The notes: generated by a model not told the origin, from the letters alone. A stretch of DNA of 44,251 nt from Choristocarpus tenellus KU-1152 (GCA_964200185.2 CAXNAD020000025.1:1-44251), one strand, 5' to 3'. Positions 24,658-37,563 are shown, numbered from the stretch's first letter. Translations and numbers: made by a program.

Positions 24658-26062
24658 TTACTCCTGAACTACCTTCACATCAAAAAGCTCAAGTTGAAGT
24701 ATGAGTGTGGGCATGTGACGACCATATTTCCAAACATACATAAACACACCAGGCAGCTTTGAAATGGAGTTATTGAGGCAAGCCCGGAAGAACCAAAGCA
24801 ATAACAGGAAATTCCAGTCCTCTCACCTGGGCATAGTTGAGACTAAGTCGTTCTGCTCGTTCACAAAGCACAGCTGTCTCGGATGACTGACCCAGGTGTA
24901 TAGCCTCTAACCGCGAGAGTCTCCTACTTAAATCGGAAATATCTGCAAAAAAATGACAGGAGATAGTTGTAGCAAGTGAGTCCATGAAAATCGAACACCG
25001 ACTCACAGCGATCGGATGATCGGAGAGAACAAGATATGGAAGGGTAATTGGACACGAGAGGGGTACCATGCGTGATAGTTCAACCACTGCATGTATTTGT
25101 GTTTGGATTTGAAAGGTACGATGTCACTCATTGGACCCTTGTTCATGCTGCACCCTGGCAGAGTGAAGCAGCACCATTCTGTTAAGGACTACAAAACAAG
25201 AGCACGTAATACATAGTTATCTTGGGCAGGAGATGATATCTTCGTCTTCAACTGCACCTTGCAAGTATGGTGGGTTGATATGTTCTTGGAGTGCCTTGAC
25301 TTGCCCCAGTAGGCAGGCCATCCTGTCGACCTCATCCTTGGCAGCTAGAAGGGCGCTCTCTTTCAACGCCAGTGTATCAGCGCTTCCAGGTGCAAAAGAT
25401 GCACCCGGTTCCATCATACCAAGGGCCATTGCTGTAGTGATAATCGAAAGGGGGGTGAAATTGTAATAAGCTGTTACAAAGTGAGCAGGTGATAGCGTTA
25501 CGTAGTTCAGTTGGTGTGCATCCCTCTACATTGTCAGGTCCTCAGAAGGAAAATCAGCCCTCATCTTGGGATTCTACATGGGACAGCCGGAAGCACTCCG
25601 AGGACGAGGGGTGAGGATACATCGCAGTGGACGCAGTAGGCGCCGGACGAGCAAATTTCGCCTGCATCACAGGGACAGGAATCGGGGAATGGGACAGGCA
25701 GCCTCTAAGCGTCCTTTGTACTGACCTTGAGTGTTTATATGGTTTAGATCTTTGTTGCCTCTTTCCACCTGAGAAACGCTCTTAGAGAGCATCTTAACTC
25801 TCTCACCCAGATCCACTCCCAAGTCACCCCGAGTCGACTGTGACGTGTACACTAGTCTTTCTAAGGCATCTAGTCGCGCAAGAAGCATCTGCTCCGCATC
25901 CTGTTGATTTCAGAGTTTGCAAGGTGAAGGGTTAAAACTGATCTTACAACACGAAGTTTTCGCAAAGAACCACCCAAAAATGATTTAGATAGTGACCACT
26001 TTGATCACCTCATCTCGTGGAATAGTGTCAGGTGCATCCTCCATTGTTCTTGGTCCCATCAT
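24658..26062 (-). CDS. DCTN3: Dynactin subunit 3 (p24)-like protein
   Basis: Dynactin p24 sits in the shoulder of dynactin, the cofactor of cytoplasmic dynein. Five minus-strand exons: 26062-26009, 25900-25726, 25431-25258, 24942-24827, 24756-24658 (phases 0, 1, 1, 0). The product is about 205 residues; animal p24 is 186. The N-terminal motif ARLDALERLVYTSQS matches the family's RL-x2-LE-x2-(I/V)Y element. The middle contains an almost wholly helical stretch (ESALLAAKDEVDRMACLLGQ, then VKALQEHINPPYLQ), and the next exon has RLSRLEAIHL and ETAVLCERAERLSL, aligning with the p24 coiled coil. The last exon, with V-W...QLE...VK...E, fits the p24 tail but is the weakest part of the model. Three possible starts exist (26062, 26059, 26044). 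The gene is divergent from the methyltransferase gene 285 bp away. Confidence 0.7.
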
Positions 26063-26347
26063 TTCATGTATATCTGTTGGAAATGAACGATCAAAGGTTT
26101 CAAGGTATATCGGAGGCGTCTTGTAGCGACAACTTGCCCATGGTTGGGGACTTGGCCTTGTACCTTGGTTGTGCCTGGCTGGCCTAGTCTCGTTGTTACA
26201 CTACTGTAGGGTGCCAAGCTGGAGGAACATCCAGAGCTAGGGAGATCTACATAGTGGCGATATTCGCTGCAATACGCCTAGACTGAACACGGACAGACGA
26301 CGAAGAGGGTCTGGATCGGGGGTGGTGGATTTGAGTCCAATTTCAAC
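26063..26347. promoter_or_regulatory. Compact divergent promoter between DCTN3-like and methyltransferase genes
   Basis: Only 285 bp separate the two divergent start codons, so both 5' UTRs and both core promoters must fit here unless upstream non-coding exons exist. No TATA box was recognised. The DCTN3 side has an out-of-frame ATG just before the chosen start. Confidence 0.4.
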
Positions 26348-29300
26348 ATGTCCAACGACTCAGACTTGACAAAACAGCTGTCTGAGCTGCAGATATCGAG
26401 AAGAGATGGTGGCTCCTTAACTGGTAACCATATCTCGTGCAGTCATATTCTAGAAAAGTTGTCTATTGTCTCATCAACTTTTCCGTTTCAATAGATTTAG
26501 TGTCCAGGTGTCTAACTCCTCCTAGATGTCATTTTCGATGACATTGTGGAAAAAAAGCTGCTCTACTGATATTCACATTGCTGGCAACGCCTCGCCATTT
26601 CTCCCCTTGTGTCAGCGGGCCAGCAAGCAACATTGCCAATGGAGTCCGCTGAGATGCATGCGTTGCTGGCCAGGTTGCAAGACGTAGCTACTGCTCCCCG
26701 GACCGAGGCCCCTGGCGAATCTATTCAGGGTCTGTTCGATACAATTCAGGGTGGCAAGGGAAAAGGAGGAGAAGGGGTCGGACGTGGGGACAGCTTGGAT
26801 GAAAACAGCAATGGAAGGGGACACACGTCAACTGAACGGTGTGTTCTTGAGGACTACACTAGATGCTCCCAGTCACACCTTTGGGAGCTCATGATGAGCT
26901 TTTATGACAGGAAGGGCGTGGAGTCATGGAGCCAGGTGACCATCTAGGAGCGAAATTGCTGTGGCTAATCTGAATTGTATGTTTTAATAGGTGTGTGTGC
27001 CCCTGGTCTAGGAGGGTCGTCCCAGAAGAAAAAAATTGCCCAGGATCATGTACCTTGAACAAAGCTGCCTCACTTTGTTTTATCATTAGATAATGGTAAT
27101 ATTTCAACAACCATCATCGCAATTGGTCGACATGGCCGGCATTATCGCCACCTGTCCAGGTGTGGTGCAAGGAAGCCCTGTGCTGTGATGACTGTTACAC
27201 CTATACAACCTGACAGATAGAAAGCCTTGTTCCACCGCAATCCTCCTCTGCCCTCCCTGACCTCCAGGGAATAGTTCCACACTTCATCACCTGCAATGCC
27301 TTCATTGGAAGATCTTACGCCCATGTCCTGTATGGTTACATACGGGACTGTGTGACTGGAAAGAACTCAATGACGTTAGATCCTACAGAGCCGTTTTACA
27401 TTATTGAACTGGGGACTGGACCAGGGAAGTTTAGCTTCTTCATGCTCAAGGCACTGCTAGAGATGAAGGTCAGGTTTCCTCCCAACCTTGACACAAACCA
27501 CCCTTCGCCAACTTTGTGATTTGGAACTCCACATATCGTGGTGGTCTGTGCAAACATGTACCCTGCCTGGCATGATGTTGATGATACGATATATTGTAAT
27601 AGCCATTGAGTGACCTAGTGTAATATCTTCTCAATCTGCTGTGAGATGCAAACAGAGTCCTGTACCTGTTATTTACTAAGTACCTCTTCGCTGCATGCCG
27701 ATGGGTGAATGTTGGAAGTACTAGATGGAGGGAGTGTCTTAAAAAGGTTTATGCTCTTCCTGCACTCTAACCTCAGGCGATGGTGTCACTTTAGCTTGCT
27801 ATGGCCCACATTTTTTGTACTTTTCATTGAAGAATGCACTGTTGTTGTTGATCTGAGGATGCTGTTCCTACACATAATATTTGCTTCATTCTGTGTGTGT
27901 GATACCAGGTGACTGGTGGTATCAGTACCTTACTTTGTTACCCTTGTTCAGATACCTCCTCAGCAGCTTTTCCAGTCATTATGGGGTGCTGCATATTGAT
28001 ACACCTGGGTCCCAATATTCCCATGTTTGTTGTTTTTGTTTATGCAGGACATCAGTGATTTTCCAGTGGACAAGATCGTGTATGTCATGACAGATTTCAC
28101 CGAGAGCAATTTCAACTTCTGGGCTAGCCACCCAGTGAGTATATGACTTGATTGTCTTTTGTACTGCCTGCATCTTATAGCACTGCCTGGGATAGTGCTT
28201 GTATCCTCCCTGTCCTCCCCCCCCTAATATAGATACCACCTATTCATATTATCCTCGGCTGTAGAATGAAAGTACTCAGGGTGTATGGCATGACCACAGC
28301 TACTCAAGTTTCTGAATGTGGGGTCTTCTACTTCAAAACTCCATTGCTGCAAGCTTGTAAATCATGCTAACATTTCTCCAGAAGTTGTTGTAAATGATGG
28401 ATATTATTATGTTTTCCCGTGTGCTCTTGGCTGATGTGTTCTGTGTCTGGTGTGACAAATGTTCCCCCCAAGGGAAAAGACATGTTGGAGTATTTTTTAT
28501 GTTTCCAAGAAACAGCTAACAGCTTGTGTGTGTTACAAAGTGAAAGAGAGGTGAAGGTGACAGGCATTGTGCGACTGTATTCATCATTTATTGCATTCCT
28601 ATTGCCACAGGTTCTCAAGCCTTACATGGATTCAGGTCAGCTTGACATGGCGATTTTTGATGCAGTTAGTGACACAACGATTAAACTCAGCTGCTCAGGG
28701 GTGGAGCTTGGGCCAGGCACATGCAAGAACCCCATCTGCATTGTGGCAAATTATTTGTTTGACACACTATGTCATGATGTATTCCAGGTACCTGTACGAT
28801 AGCAGTGCTGCTCATCCTTTGGTCAATTTACTCTGTTGTATTGTAGGTTTGTCAGAAAGTGATATATTTGAGTGCTATTAATTAACCAGACACAATTACG
28901 TATAGCAGACTAGGTGGGATATGCCTTTGAAATTGTTGCTCCTCTTTGTCCATAGACCTTGTGGTGATTTCATTAGCGAAGGGATAGAGATGTTCGTCCC
29001 ATTCTTGTTGATGTTGGTCTTTATAAGCACATATCTAATTATTTCAGTTTTATCTTCTTTAACTGTGCAAAGCGAAGGTATTGCTGGTACTGTTGAATGC
29101 CAACTGTGACACCTACATATAGTTGATAAGAATCCAATGGGATCACACCTGTTGAAGGCGTTTGGCAGTTCATTTGTCTTGTGTATTGTGTTTGATTGCT
29201 TAGTTGCAATTCTTCAAAGTAATGCACTCCCACCTATTTTTGATGTGATGGGCTTATCATTGCCCTGCAATCCTGTATATAATGATAATATTCTCACTAA

Positions 29301-32300
29301 CTTGTCGACAACTTCAAGGTGGACAACAATGGTAGTCCAAAGGAGGGGCTTATCAGTGTGGGTTCAAAGAGGGCCCACGAGCCAGACCCTCTTGATCCGG
29401 AGATAATTCAGAGGCTGTACAACAAATTCACGTACAGGGATATATCTGATGACTATTACAAGGATGAGGATGGGGATGAGGTACGAGGATGCAAGGGCTG
29501 AGGGAAGGAGGGTTGCATAAATGCAGTTCTGTTGAGGGAGTGTAGATGGCTTACATCCTAGTTTTAACTAGATCATTTTGGCATTTGCACAAGAGAGAGG
29601 TCCTCAGTCCTAGGTTTTACTCATGTTTTCTGAGTAGTGGATGACAAGCCTTTCTCTTGTAATGATAAATGTTTTCTGAGTGTAATATATTTTTATTTTT
29701 ATAAGGATTTTTATTTTATTTTCTGAGTGTTGGAATGCATGCCTAAGCGTGGTCTGATGTCATGGAGCTGTGGAGCTACACCTGTCTAGCCTTACCTGAC
29801 AATAGTGCCTTTACACATTATTCAATGTGTCAGAAGGTGACAAGTATTGACAACATGGAGTATGTGTGTGTGTTTGGTTGTGAACATGTGACTGTGAATG
29901 CAGATCCACTTCAGGCGCATCTTGCAGTGGTACGTTGACTATGCCATCAACAATCCTGGGGGTCTTTCGATTCTGTTCCCTGTTGGGGCACTGCGTGCTC
30001 TGAGGCGACTCATGTCCTTCAGCAACAATCGGTGAGGTCTCATCTTGTGACAAACAGACCTATGGAGGAAGATTTTTTTGTCCACTTTGTAGAGCACAGG
30101 TGAACTGTTGATTTTCCATTTCGTAGTGAACCTTTCTTGTTGCTTTTTTTGTTAAGGGATAATCTTGAGATTTTGCTGGAGTTGAAGAGGCTTTTGGTGT
30201 ATTTGCAGTGATATAAATGCCCCCCCCTCACTGCCAAAGTGTGGTTGTTGGATGAAATGCAGGGCACTGGTCATATCAGGAGACAAGGGAAACAACAACC
30301 CAGAGCAGTTCCGAGGTCTGATGGACCCCCACATAGCAGTGCATGGCTCCTTCTCTGTGATGGTGAACTACCATGCGATTGGTGCATATTTCACAAGCAG
30401 AGGTGGCTATGCGTTACACAATCCACAGGAAGAGGTGAAAATATTGGTGTCTACTTTTTTTAATTCTTTTTTTTATATGGATGGGTGTTTACCGTGGCTG
30501 GGATGATGTTTTTTTTGAGGTATGAAGGGGGTGATTGTTGTTTCATGGAAGTGTCGCATGTGTTTGGAATGAGAAGTACTTCAAATTCCCAAGTGCAAGA
30601 TGATGTCATCAGTCTCCAGTATTGAACTGAACTATTGCCCTAACCCTTGCTATAGTTTTTTTTTCGATGCATAGAATGCATTGCATGTTTATAGTCATGT
30701 CTGTGTATGTTGACACTGACAATTTGAGGGTGGCACTGACAGGTATTAATTATAATTTTTGGAAATTAGGACTGAGCAAGTTCTGTAGAAACATGCTTGG
30801 ATCTTTGTTCATTCTGTGCACGATTAAAACCTGGAAAGTATTTCTTCCTCAACCAAAAGTTTGACAAGAGTAGGAATCATTCCCTCTGTTGGAAATATAT
30901 CTACTACTGAAGTACCCCCTCCATTGTTTTTGAGAGATTTGCTTGATAGTATAAATAGTGATTGCCAGATATTACTCCAATCTCACACATCATTTGCTTG
31001 ACTAAAGCTAGCCTCATACCTGAAACCTCATGTAATTGCTGTGCAGGCAAGTCTGAAGGTATCTGCTTTTGTGCTTACAGGGGACAAGGAACCAGGTGGA
31101 ACAATCTAGCTTCTTTTGCATGCCTGTATCCTATCTGTCTAGAAATGAAAAATCTTTTAACACTTCTGCTATATCTTGGTGATATTAGTTCTATTATTAT
31201 TCCAGAAACCGGCTCAAGACGTCTCGTGACTACATTTTTTTTTAGTTAACTGGATGTTGTGGAGGAAATAAGAAAAACAACTTTTGAGTAGTGGTTAAGC
31301 GGTCTGATTGTGCTCTCTCAGTGCATCCACTGTACTCTGCACAACTATTTATTTATTTACTGGACAGGTTGCAGAAACAGAGATAGCTCCTGAGGTACTG
31401 TTGTTCTGGTAGTACCTGGTACCTACCTGCATTCAGTTGTATTACTTGTTTTCAATGCATTGTACGGTGAAGATAGTGGACTTCATAGTGAAGCATTCCT
31501 TTCTGTTATTCCTTCCTTCCCCTATGTGAAGCATTCCTTTCTGTTATTCCTTCCTTCCCCTATGCACCCCCACTCGCAACTAGACAATGGCAAGGACCTC
31601 AGGGGTGATTTCATTGAGCGCATGGATGAGGAGAGATCTAGGCTTTTTCCACACCTTGCAGCGGCATTCCGAACCAATGTTGAGCAGTTTGGTCCAAACG
31701 ACTTTTTTGTGATGCAAAAGTGTATGAAAGAGGCAAGTCAAGAATCAAGAAGGCTCTTCTAAGAAGTGCATTGGTAGTTTGCCTCTTTTGTGTCCTTGTC
31801 ATTGAAGCTTGGGGCAGATCATGTCATTGCTGCACAGAGTGTGTCACATGTTCAGTTGTAGTGCCCTAAATTCAAAAGTGACCTCCCTACCTCCAAGCTT
31901 AGGAGAGACCATTGCTTGTATGGGTGTACTCTATGTGTGAGGAATTGTTGAGAGATAGGCAATGATCCTCTTGAATTTGGTCTGATTCTGGTATGGAGAT
32001 GAATTGGAGATGAATTGGAGATGAATTGCTCGCCTGTGACCCAAGTGAAACTCTAGTCAAAGAGTATGCATTTCTTTTGTAAGGGTGTTGAACAACATTT
32101 AGGTGGAAATTTCTCTCCCCCAACCTCAGTGTGGTTGCTGTCTTGGTTGGAGTGTATACTATGCAATTTCGAGGTTGACTGGGACTTCATTTTGCTTCCA
32201 CTAGCACCCCTTGTTTGTGTGTATGTATTATTCTTGCATGTGTGTCCATGGTTGATAAACAACAAGTGTCCCATGGTTGATCAACAAGCAAGAAGTGGAC

Positions 32301-34401
32301 TGCAACTCCAACAACCCCAGCACACAGGTCTCTTAGCACATTATTCTGCTGGAAAGAGTGGTTGATCGGTGAGCTTTGAACTTTTTTTAATCTCCATCCT
32401 CCATTCGTGGAACCATAGGACACGGCTACACCCACCTTGAAGAGTGTGGTTGCACTGCTGAAGCTGGGAGACTGGGATCCTGATGTGTTCTACAAGTTCC
32501 GGGACACCATACTCAACCAGGTGGGGGTTGAACTCAATATGCTGCACTAGTACAAATAGTATCTGTTTGTCATGATGTTGTTCCCTCCATCCCTCTCATG
32601 ATTTACACCCCTTTCCTTGTTGCATAAGGTCTGATTGCTCTGTGTCAGATTGCTGGATCAATGTAGCACATGTTGGTGACCTTACAGGGCAAGGGACATA
32701 CACGCACTAGTATAAGTTCTCGAGATCAAATTCAAGATGCCTTCATTAATGACATCATGAATCTCATGGCAAGTGCGGGAACATTTACCAGCTACCCTTT
32801 GGTCTCTATGGTGTTTGGTGTCGACAGGTGTCTACAGCGGTTCTTAAGCTACGGAAGGATCTCTGTAGAGGAATACCCCGTGTCTGGGAAAACTACTACA
32901 TGCTAGACAAAGAAAAGGTTAGCCTCCACCTTTCCAAGTGAAACTTGATCGCACTGGAACAAGGTGTATCTTATCTTTTGGAATGTGACCAACCTACAGC
33001 TCACTATGACACAATTACCCCTCTCCAAGGGAGTTTCAATATCAAGTTCTCACTCTACATTTCAATACAGTGCAGTGAGGTATTGGTGCTAGGGTTAGGG
33101 ATATGTTTGTTAGTAGTAGCATGAGGGATACGTTTGTTAGCCCTTACAGCAATCGCTAGTTGCAATGATGACATGATCTTACTCAGTTTTTTATTCTACC
33201 TTCTCTCTCTCTCTCTGGTGTTGCAGGATGTTGCATTTGAGATTGGACGGTTTTATTACGGCATCAGAGACTACAAGAACGCCCTGCGGTTCTACCAAGA
33301 TAGCTCAGAAAACGTGGGGGAGCATCATGTCACATTCCACAACATGGGGTTGTGCTACTACAGCATGGGTACAGACTTTTATTTTAGTACATGCAGTAAT
33401 CTGAAATATCAGCAGTTGCAGAATTTGGTGATTGAATGAGGTGTGAAACTACTTTTGTAAGTGTTAGGGTTGGGGTTAGGTTATGGAAAACTGTCACCGG
33501 ACAAGTTACCATGCTATCGAATGATTTTTGCCAGCACATACAAAACTATTGTATGATGTGACAAGTATTGGAGAACAGCCACTGCTACATTGTTATGTAT
33601 GTAGTATTTACACGCCTTCCAGGACGGAATTTGAAGGAGAGAGTCCTGAACATGAACTGTAGTGAATGTGACCCCACCTTCATGTTTTGCTTGGTAGATT
33701 GTAATTGAAGGTCTACATAGTAACAGTGCCCCCCGTATGTGATGGTGAGAGTAAACCTTAGGTTGAAGTGTGTACAACTGTACTTTGTCTAGTGTCTCAA
33801 GAATAGTGACCAAGCCGTGTGACAGACCCTGTGACAGACCCAAACATGTTAACTTCACCTTTCTATTCACATGTCTGTTCAGGGGAATTGGAAAAAGCTA
33901 GATCAAATTTTGATAAGGCACTGGAGCTCAATAGCAACTACGAAAAGGCTAGGTCATGGCATCGCAAGGTGAGGCAATACTACATTCACAAACTAACGGA
34001 CATCTAATGTGTTTCCCACTCAAGCTTGTTCAGCAATGTGGTGAAAGAAGGAGGATGGAACATGACACACAACCTTAGCACCCTTGTGGTGTGTGATATG
34101 TGATGTGTGATGTCTGTCCTTTATGCTCTCCTGTATTTTTTCCCTTGACTGACAACAAAAGCATTGTTTTGAACAAATCAGTTGACCAGTCTACTGCTCG
34201 CAACAGGTTCAGGAGGAGTTGAAGGCCAGTAGACAAGCTGTGGTAGGTATGGGAATGGAGGGGATTGCCAATGGGGAGGGGGTTGCGGCAATGGAAGGCA
34301 TGCATATTGGAGATAGTCTCACGTTACCAGTTATGCACCCCCATTCAAACCTGGACCATCCAACTTCTAGCACATCAGGTGAGCACTGTATGCTTCCCTA
34401 G
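26348..34401 (+). CDS. SAM-dependent methyltransferase (MidA/NDUFAF7-like) with C-terminal TPR region
   Basis: Fifteen exons: 26348-26423, 26616-26935, 27268-27468, 28048-28134, 28611-28787, 29319-29480, 29904-30031, 30263-30434, 31047-31095, 31584-31732, 32419-32520, 32828-32917, 33227-33368, 33883-33968, 34207-34401. All joins are in phase and give about 711 residues. The SAM-binding motif I is IIELGTGPGKF (about 177-187). The segment ICIVANYLFDTLCHDVF (about 270-286) matches the N-E/Y-x2-D core used by the MidA/NDUFAF7 class (PF02636-like). Later conserved-looking blocks are ISGDKG, HGSFSVMVNYHAIG and LKVSAFVLTGD. Residues about 572-647 form two TPR-like helical pairs (GRFYYGIRDYKNALRFYQDS; MGLCYYSMGELEKARSNFDK-ALELN). 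The substrate is not predictable. The intron after 31732 has a GC donor. The 3' end is ambiguous: read-through gives a stop at 34399, while a donor at 34379 spliced to about 34442 would replace the last few residues. Confidence 0.85.
31488..31563. repeat. Perfect 38-bp tandem duplication at an intron 3' end
   Basis: Two identical 38-bp copies (31488-31525 and 31526-31563), each pyrimidine-rich and ending CCTTCCTTCCCCTAT, lie just upstream of the acceptor at 31582-31583 of the methyltransferase gene. The event has doubled the polypyrimidine tract. The identity of the copies indicates a recent duplication. Confidence 0.9.
31995..32027. repeat. Three exact 11-bp tandem copies in an intron
   Basis: GGAGATGAATT is repeated three times without mismatch inside the GC-AG intron of the methyltransferase gene. 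Confidence 0.9.
32244..32288. repeat. Imperfect direct repeat of about 20 bp
   Basis: Two adjacent near-copies share CCATGGTTGAT followed by an AACAA element, differing by small indels. They lie in the same intron as the 11-bp repeats. Confidence 0.7.
33818..33841. repeat. Two exact 12-bp tandem copies near an intron 3' end
   Basis: TGTGACAGACCC occurs twice in tandem about 40 bp upstream of the acceptor for the TPR exon starting at 33883. Confidence 0.85.
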
Positions 34402-35954
34402 TTGTGTCCACAATGATCTATTCACCTGCTTATGATTTCAGATCATGAGTTCAAGGTGTGTTAATAAAGTAGATGTGAATGATCTGTATTTTTTGGACTT
34501 TACACTGTTGGATGTTGGGAGAGGGTTAGGGGTATGGTGTTTGGATGTAGTACACATTTACTATCCTGGGGTAGATTTGGGGGCATTATTCGAAAGTGGC
34601 AGATGTAAAAGGAGGGGGCGTCTCAGAGGCAAGCTAAATATGAAGTGTGTGAAATGGATGTTGTGAGATGGATGTTTAGCACCCTGTGTTGGGCAGTAGT
34701 CATGGAAGTGACGGTTCCTTCTTTTGTAACTGGAACATGCACTGGTTTATGGTGCCTTGGTAGGTAGGTGCGCATGATATTATGATGCAAGAACTCTCAA
34801 ATGTCGCTCATATCTGTGCAAATCCAGACGGATGGATATGTTCCAACTTACTATCGAAGTAAGAAATAATTGCAAAAACAGTTTCAGAGACATTTTCAGA
34901 AAAACGGTAATTGGCAACTAGTCTATTTTTGGTTCTATTTGGGTGATCTAGAGTTTTTCAAGACTCGATTGGATGTCATGAAAATGTCAAGTCAGTGGTG
35001 CAATAGAAGAGGGGAGAGAGCACAATAACCCACTGGTGCCACTATCACCATAATAGTAATTGCAAGTGGTGGGATTGTAGTGTGTGTCAACTCATCACAT
35101 CAAGAGAAATGTTTCTAGGAAGAAATTTTGGGTTGGTTGCGACAGGACATTTCTATTTTTTGTTTGTTTGTTGTACATGCTAGAATTGCGCATCATTATA
35201 TGGTTGGTTGTACATGCTCTGCCCTACATGCAGGCACCAATAAAATGCCTTCCTTTTCGTAGTGATGTCATTAGTTGACTTCTTTGTGTGTGAGTGTGAT
35301 ATTTTGAGCTTGTAGTTTGAAATATTGTTCTCTTCCTCTGTGAGGGAGAGATAAACTGAGTACAAACTGCCTCCTGGTGCTCCTCCAGGACAATCTGAAG
35401 AGGGGAAAGGAGTCCAGTTGACAGGGGACCTGAATCCCCAATGACTTCACAATGGGGCATGTAGAGGAGAGCAGTTAGGAGCAGCTCTCAAGATGGAGGG
35501 GTTCCTTCAGCAGCCACTGTGCAGGCACTCCATGAATGCCTGGGGCTTGCAGAAGACCAAGTATGCAGTCAGTTCTAGTTTAAGAGAGGTGCCTAGGAAG
35601 ATGGATAAGATGTACACGTAGTGAGAGGGGTGATGTAGGGCGATTTGGAGTGCAACCTTTAGTTGTGATCTTGCCCTGGAAGATTTTAATGTACTTAGTA
35701 GGTATGCTGCCCATCCCAAGGTGAAGAGAGTACAACTGTAGTATAGAATTGGTCAACTGTATGTATAACCTATCTTCCTAGCTACACACTCTCCAGCCTC
35801 TGTATGTACTGCACCCAACTCTGTGGGGGGGGAATGGGTGATGGGTGATGGGTGCATGGGATGGGACGCATTAGGAAGAAGAAATAAAGAGATGATAATA
35901 TGTTCACAGCACAACCCGGTGAGAATTCACTCTCCCTGTGCAATAAACTCACCT

Positions 35955-36010
35955 GGATATGATGGACAAGGATATGATGGATAAGGATAAGATGGATAAG
36001 GATATGATAA
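35955..36010. repeat. 15-bp tandem repeat, about 3.6 copies
   Basis: Units GGATATGATGGACAA, GGATATGATGGATAA, GGATAAGATGGATAA and a partial fourth copy follow head to tail. It is intergenic, and few frames stay open through it, so it is unlikely to be coding. Confidence 0.85.
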
Positions 36011-37563
36011 GCATTGACCCTCTTATTCAGTCACAAATCGAAATTTTGTTATCGCCACCTTACCAGTCCAAAACCTGTCAGTAGCCCTTCTTTTGTTCCA
36101 TGATACCTCGCCGTCAGCCAAAGACAAAAAAGATCAGCATCTGCAATGATGTCATGCATCTTTGAATTGTCCATTCCTATGTGGAGGTGCAAGGTCTGTC
36201 CTGTTCTGTGTCAGACAAATCATGATTTAATTAATCTGTGCTTTACGAATCAGTAGATAATTAATCTTTTGCTGTACAAAAATTTGTGTGTGAAGGTGGA
36301 AGGAGTGATGAAGATGTAGAAATCATTTTTACCCTGGAATTTTGTTCCATAAATCATGTAGTGAGTACAACTCAATGTCAAGTAATGATGTACAAATCTC
36401 GACTTGGTGAAAAAAACTTCGCTGGTTAGCATGTAAGCATGATTTGAAGGTATAGCTCACCATTTAATCAACACGTATTGCTGATCTCTCCCTAGCTCAT
36501 TTCCACATACTACAGTAGTACTAAAAACATTCTGCTGCGATTTAGCAGGAAAGGATCATGTACAGATCTTACCCTTGTAATTTAATTTCCGATACCTGTT
36601 GGGTTTGCCCTTCAACTTTCAAGCTGATAAAATTTGCTGGTATAAATAACAGTGCTTACATTTTAGTATCAGTACCACCACTCCAGTGTTTAAAACATCA
36701 ACAAATAGTTGTCAGCATTGCTCATCCTTTACCAAGTGTGCTTAAATATTTGTCATACCACTCCCTCATCAACAAAGTGTGTAAGTTTTGTCATACCGCT
36801 CCCCTATCTGCCAAACCTGTACAAATGGTCCCCTGGTACAAATGGGTTGAGTTAAATCCACAATGATTTATGCTTGTGAGCACAAGTTGTACAAATCACG
36901 TTGTGTTGATTTGTCAAACTCTCACCCGGTTGTTGGAAGATTTGTCCCACACAATTCTCACAAATATAAATGGGTACAAGTGATTGGGATCCACAAATGA
37001 AAGAGTTAACTCCTAAATGTTTAATTTGTGAGTATGTGCCTCAACATGCATAACTCAGATTTATGACTGAAATGGCTGTTGATTTATTGGAAATTAGTTT
37101 GTACACCCCAAATCGGCTTTGATTTGATTTATTTGGTCTGAAGTGTGGTCCTGTTATTTGTATGCATTCAATTGTTTTATTTTTTTTATGCGTGGGGGCC
37201 ATCCCAACCCAATAGGAACCCAGCCATTGGTCCGGTAAACCATTTTGGTACATTTCTTGTCCAGGTGTATGTTGTACCTACTCCAGAAATTTTAATCAGA
37301 TCAACACACTATGGCTCCAGCACAGGTTGATCAATCACCATGTTTGTTCACATCTCCAAAATGGCTTCCAAAAGTTGAAGCACCCTGAAACTGCCCAATG
37401 AGAAGTGATCGAAAAATCAGAACCTAGACTTCACTGGGAACAGAAGAATGGAGATTGATACTGATCGGCTTCTAGCCCTAATTGTCCATAAAATTATGTC
37501 ATAATATATATATATGCTGTTAACTCTCATAGACAATGTTGCTTGTACAACCAGGGGATGGTG

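Larger units (their letters stand above)
31733..32418 (+). other. GC-AG intron in the methyltransferase gene
   Basis: The exon ends ...ATGAAAGAG and is followed by GCAAGT; the acceptor is ...ACCATAG. The phase-0 join produces CMKEDTATPTLKSVV, and no GT donor with equal fit lies nearby. This is the second GC-AG intron in the window. Confidence 0.8.

Noticed and set aside
33463-33480. TTAGGG-like motif (also near 33087 and 19756), as a telomeric remnant
   Set aside because: Only one to three degenerate units are present in each place and they lie in introns or flanks. That is too little to claim an interstitial telomere.
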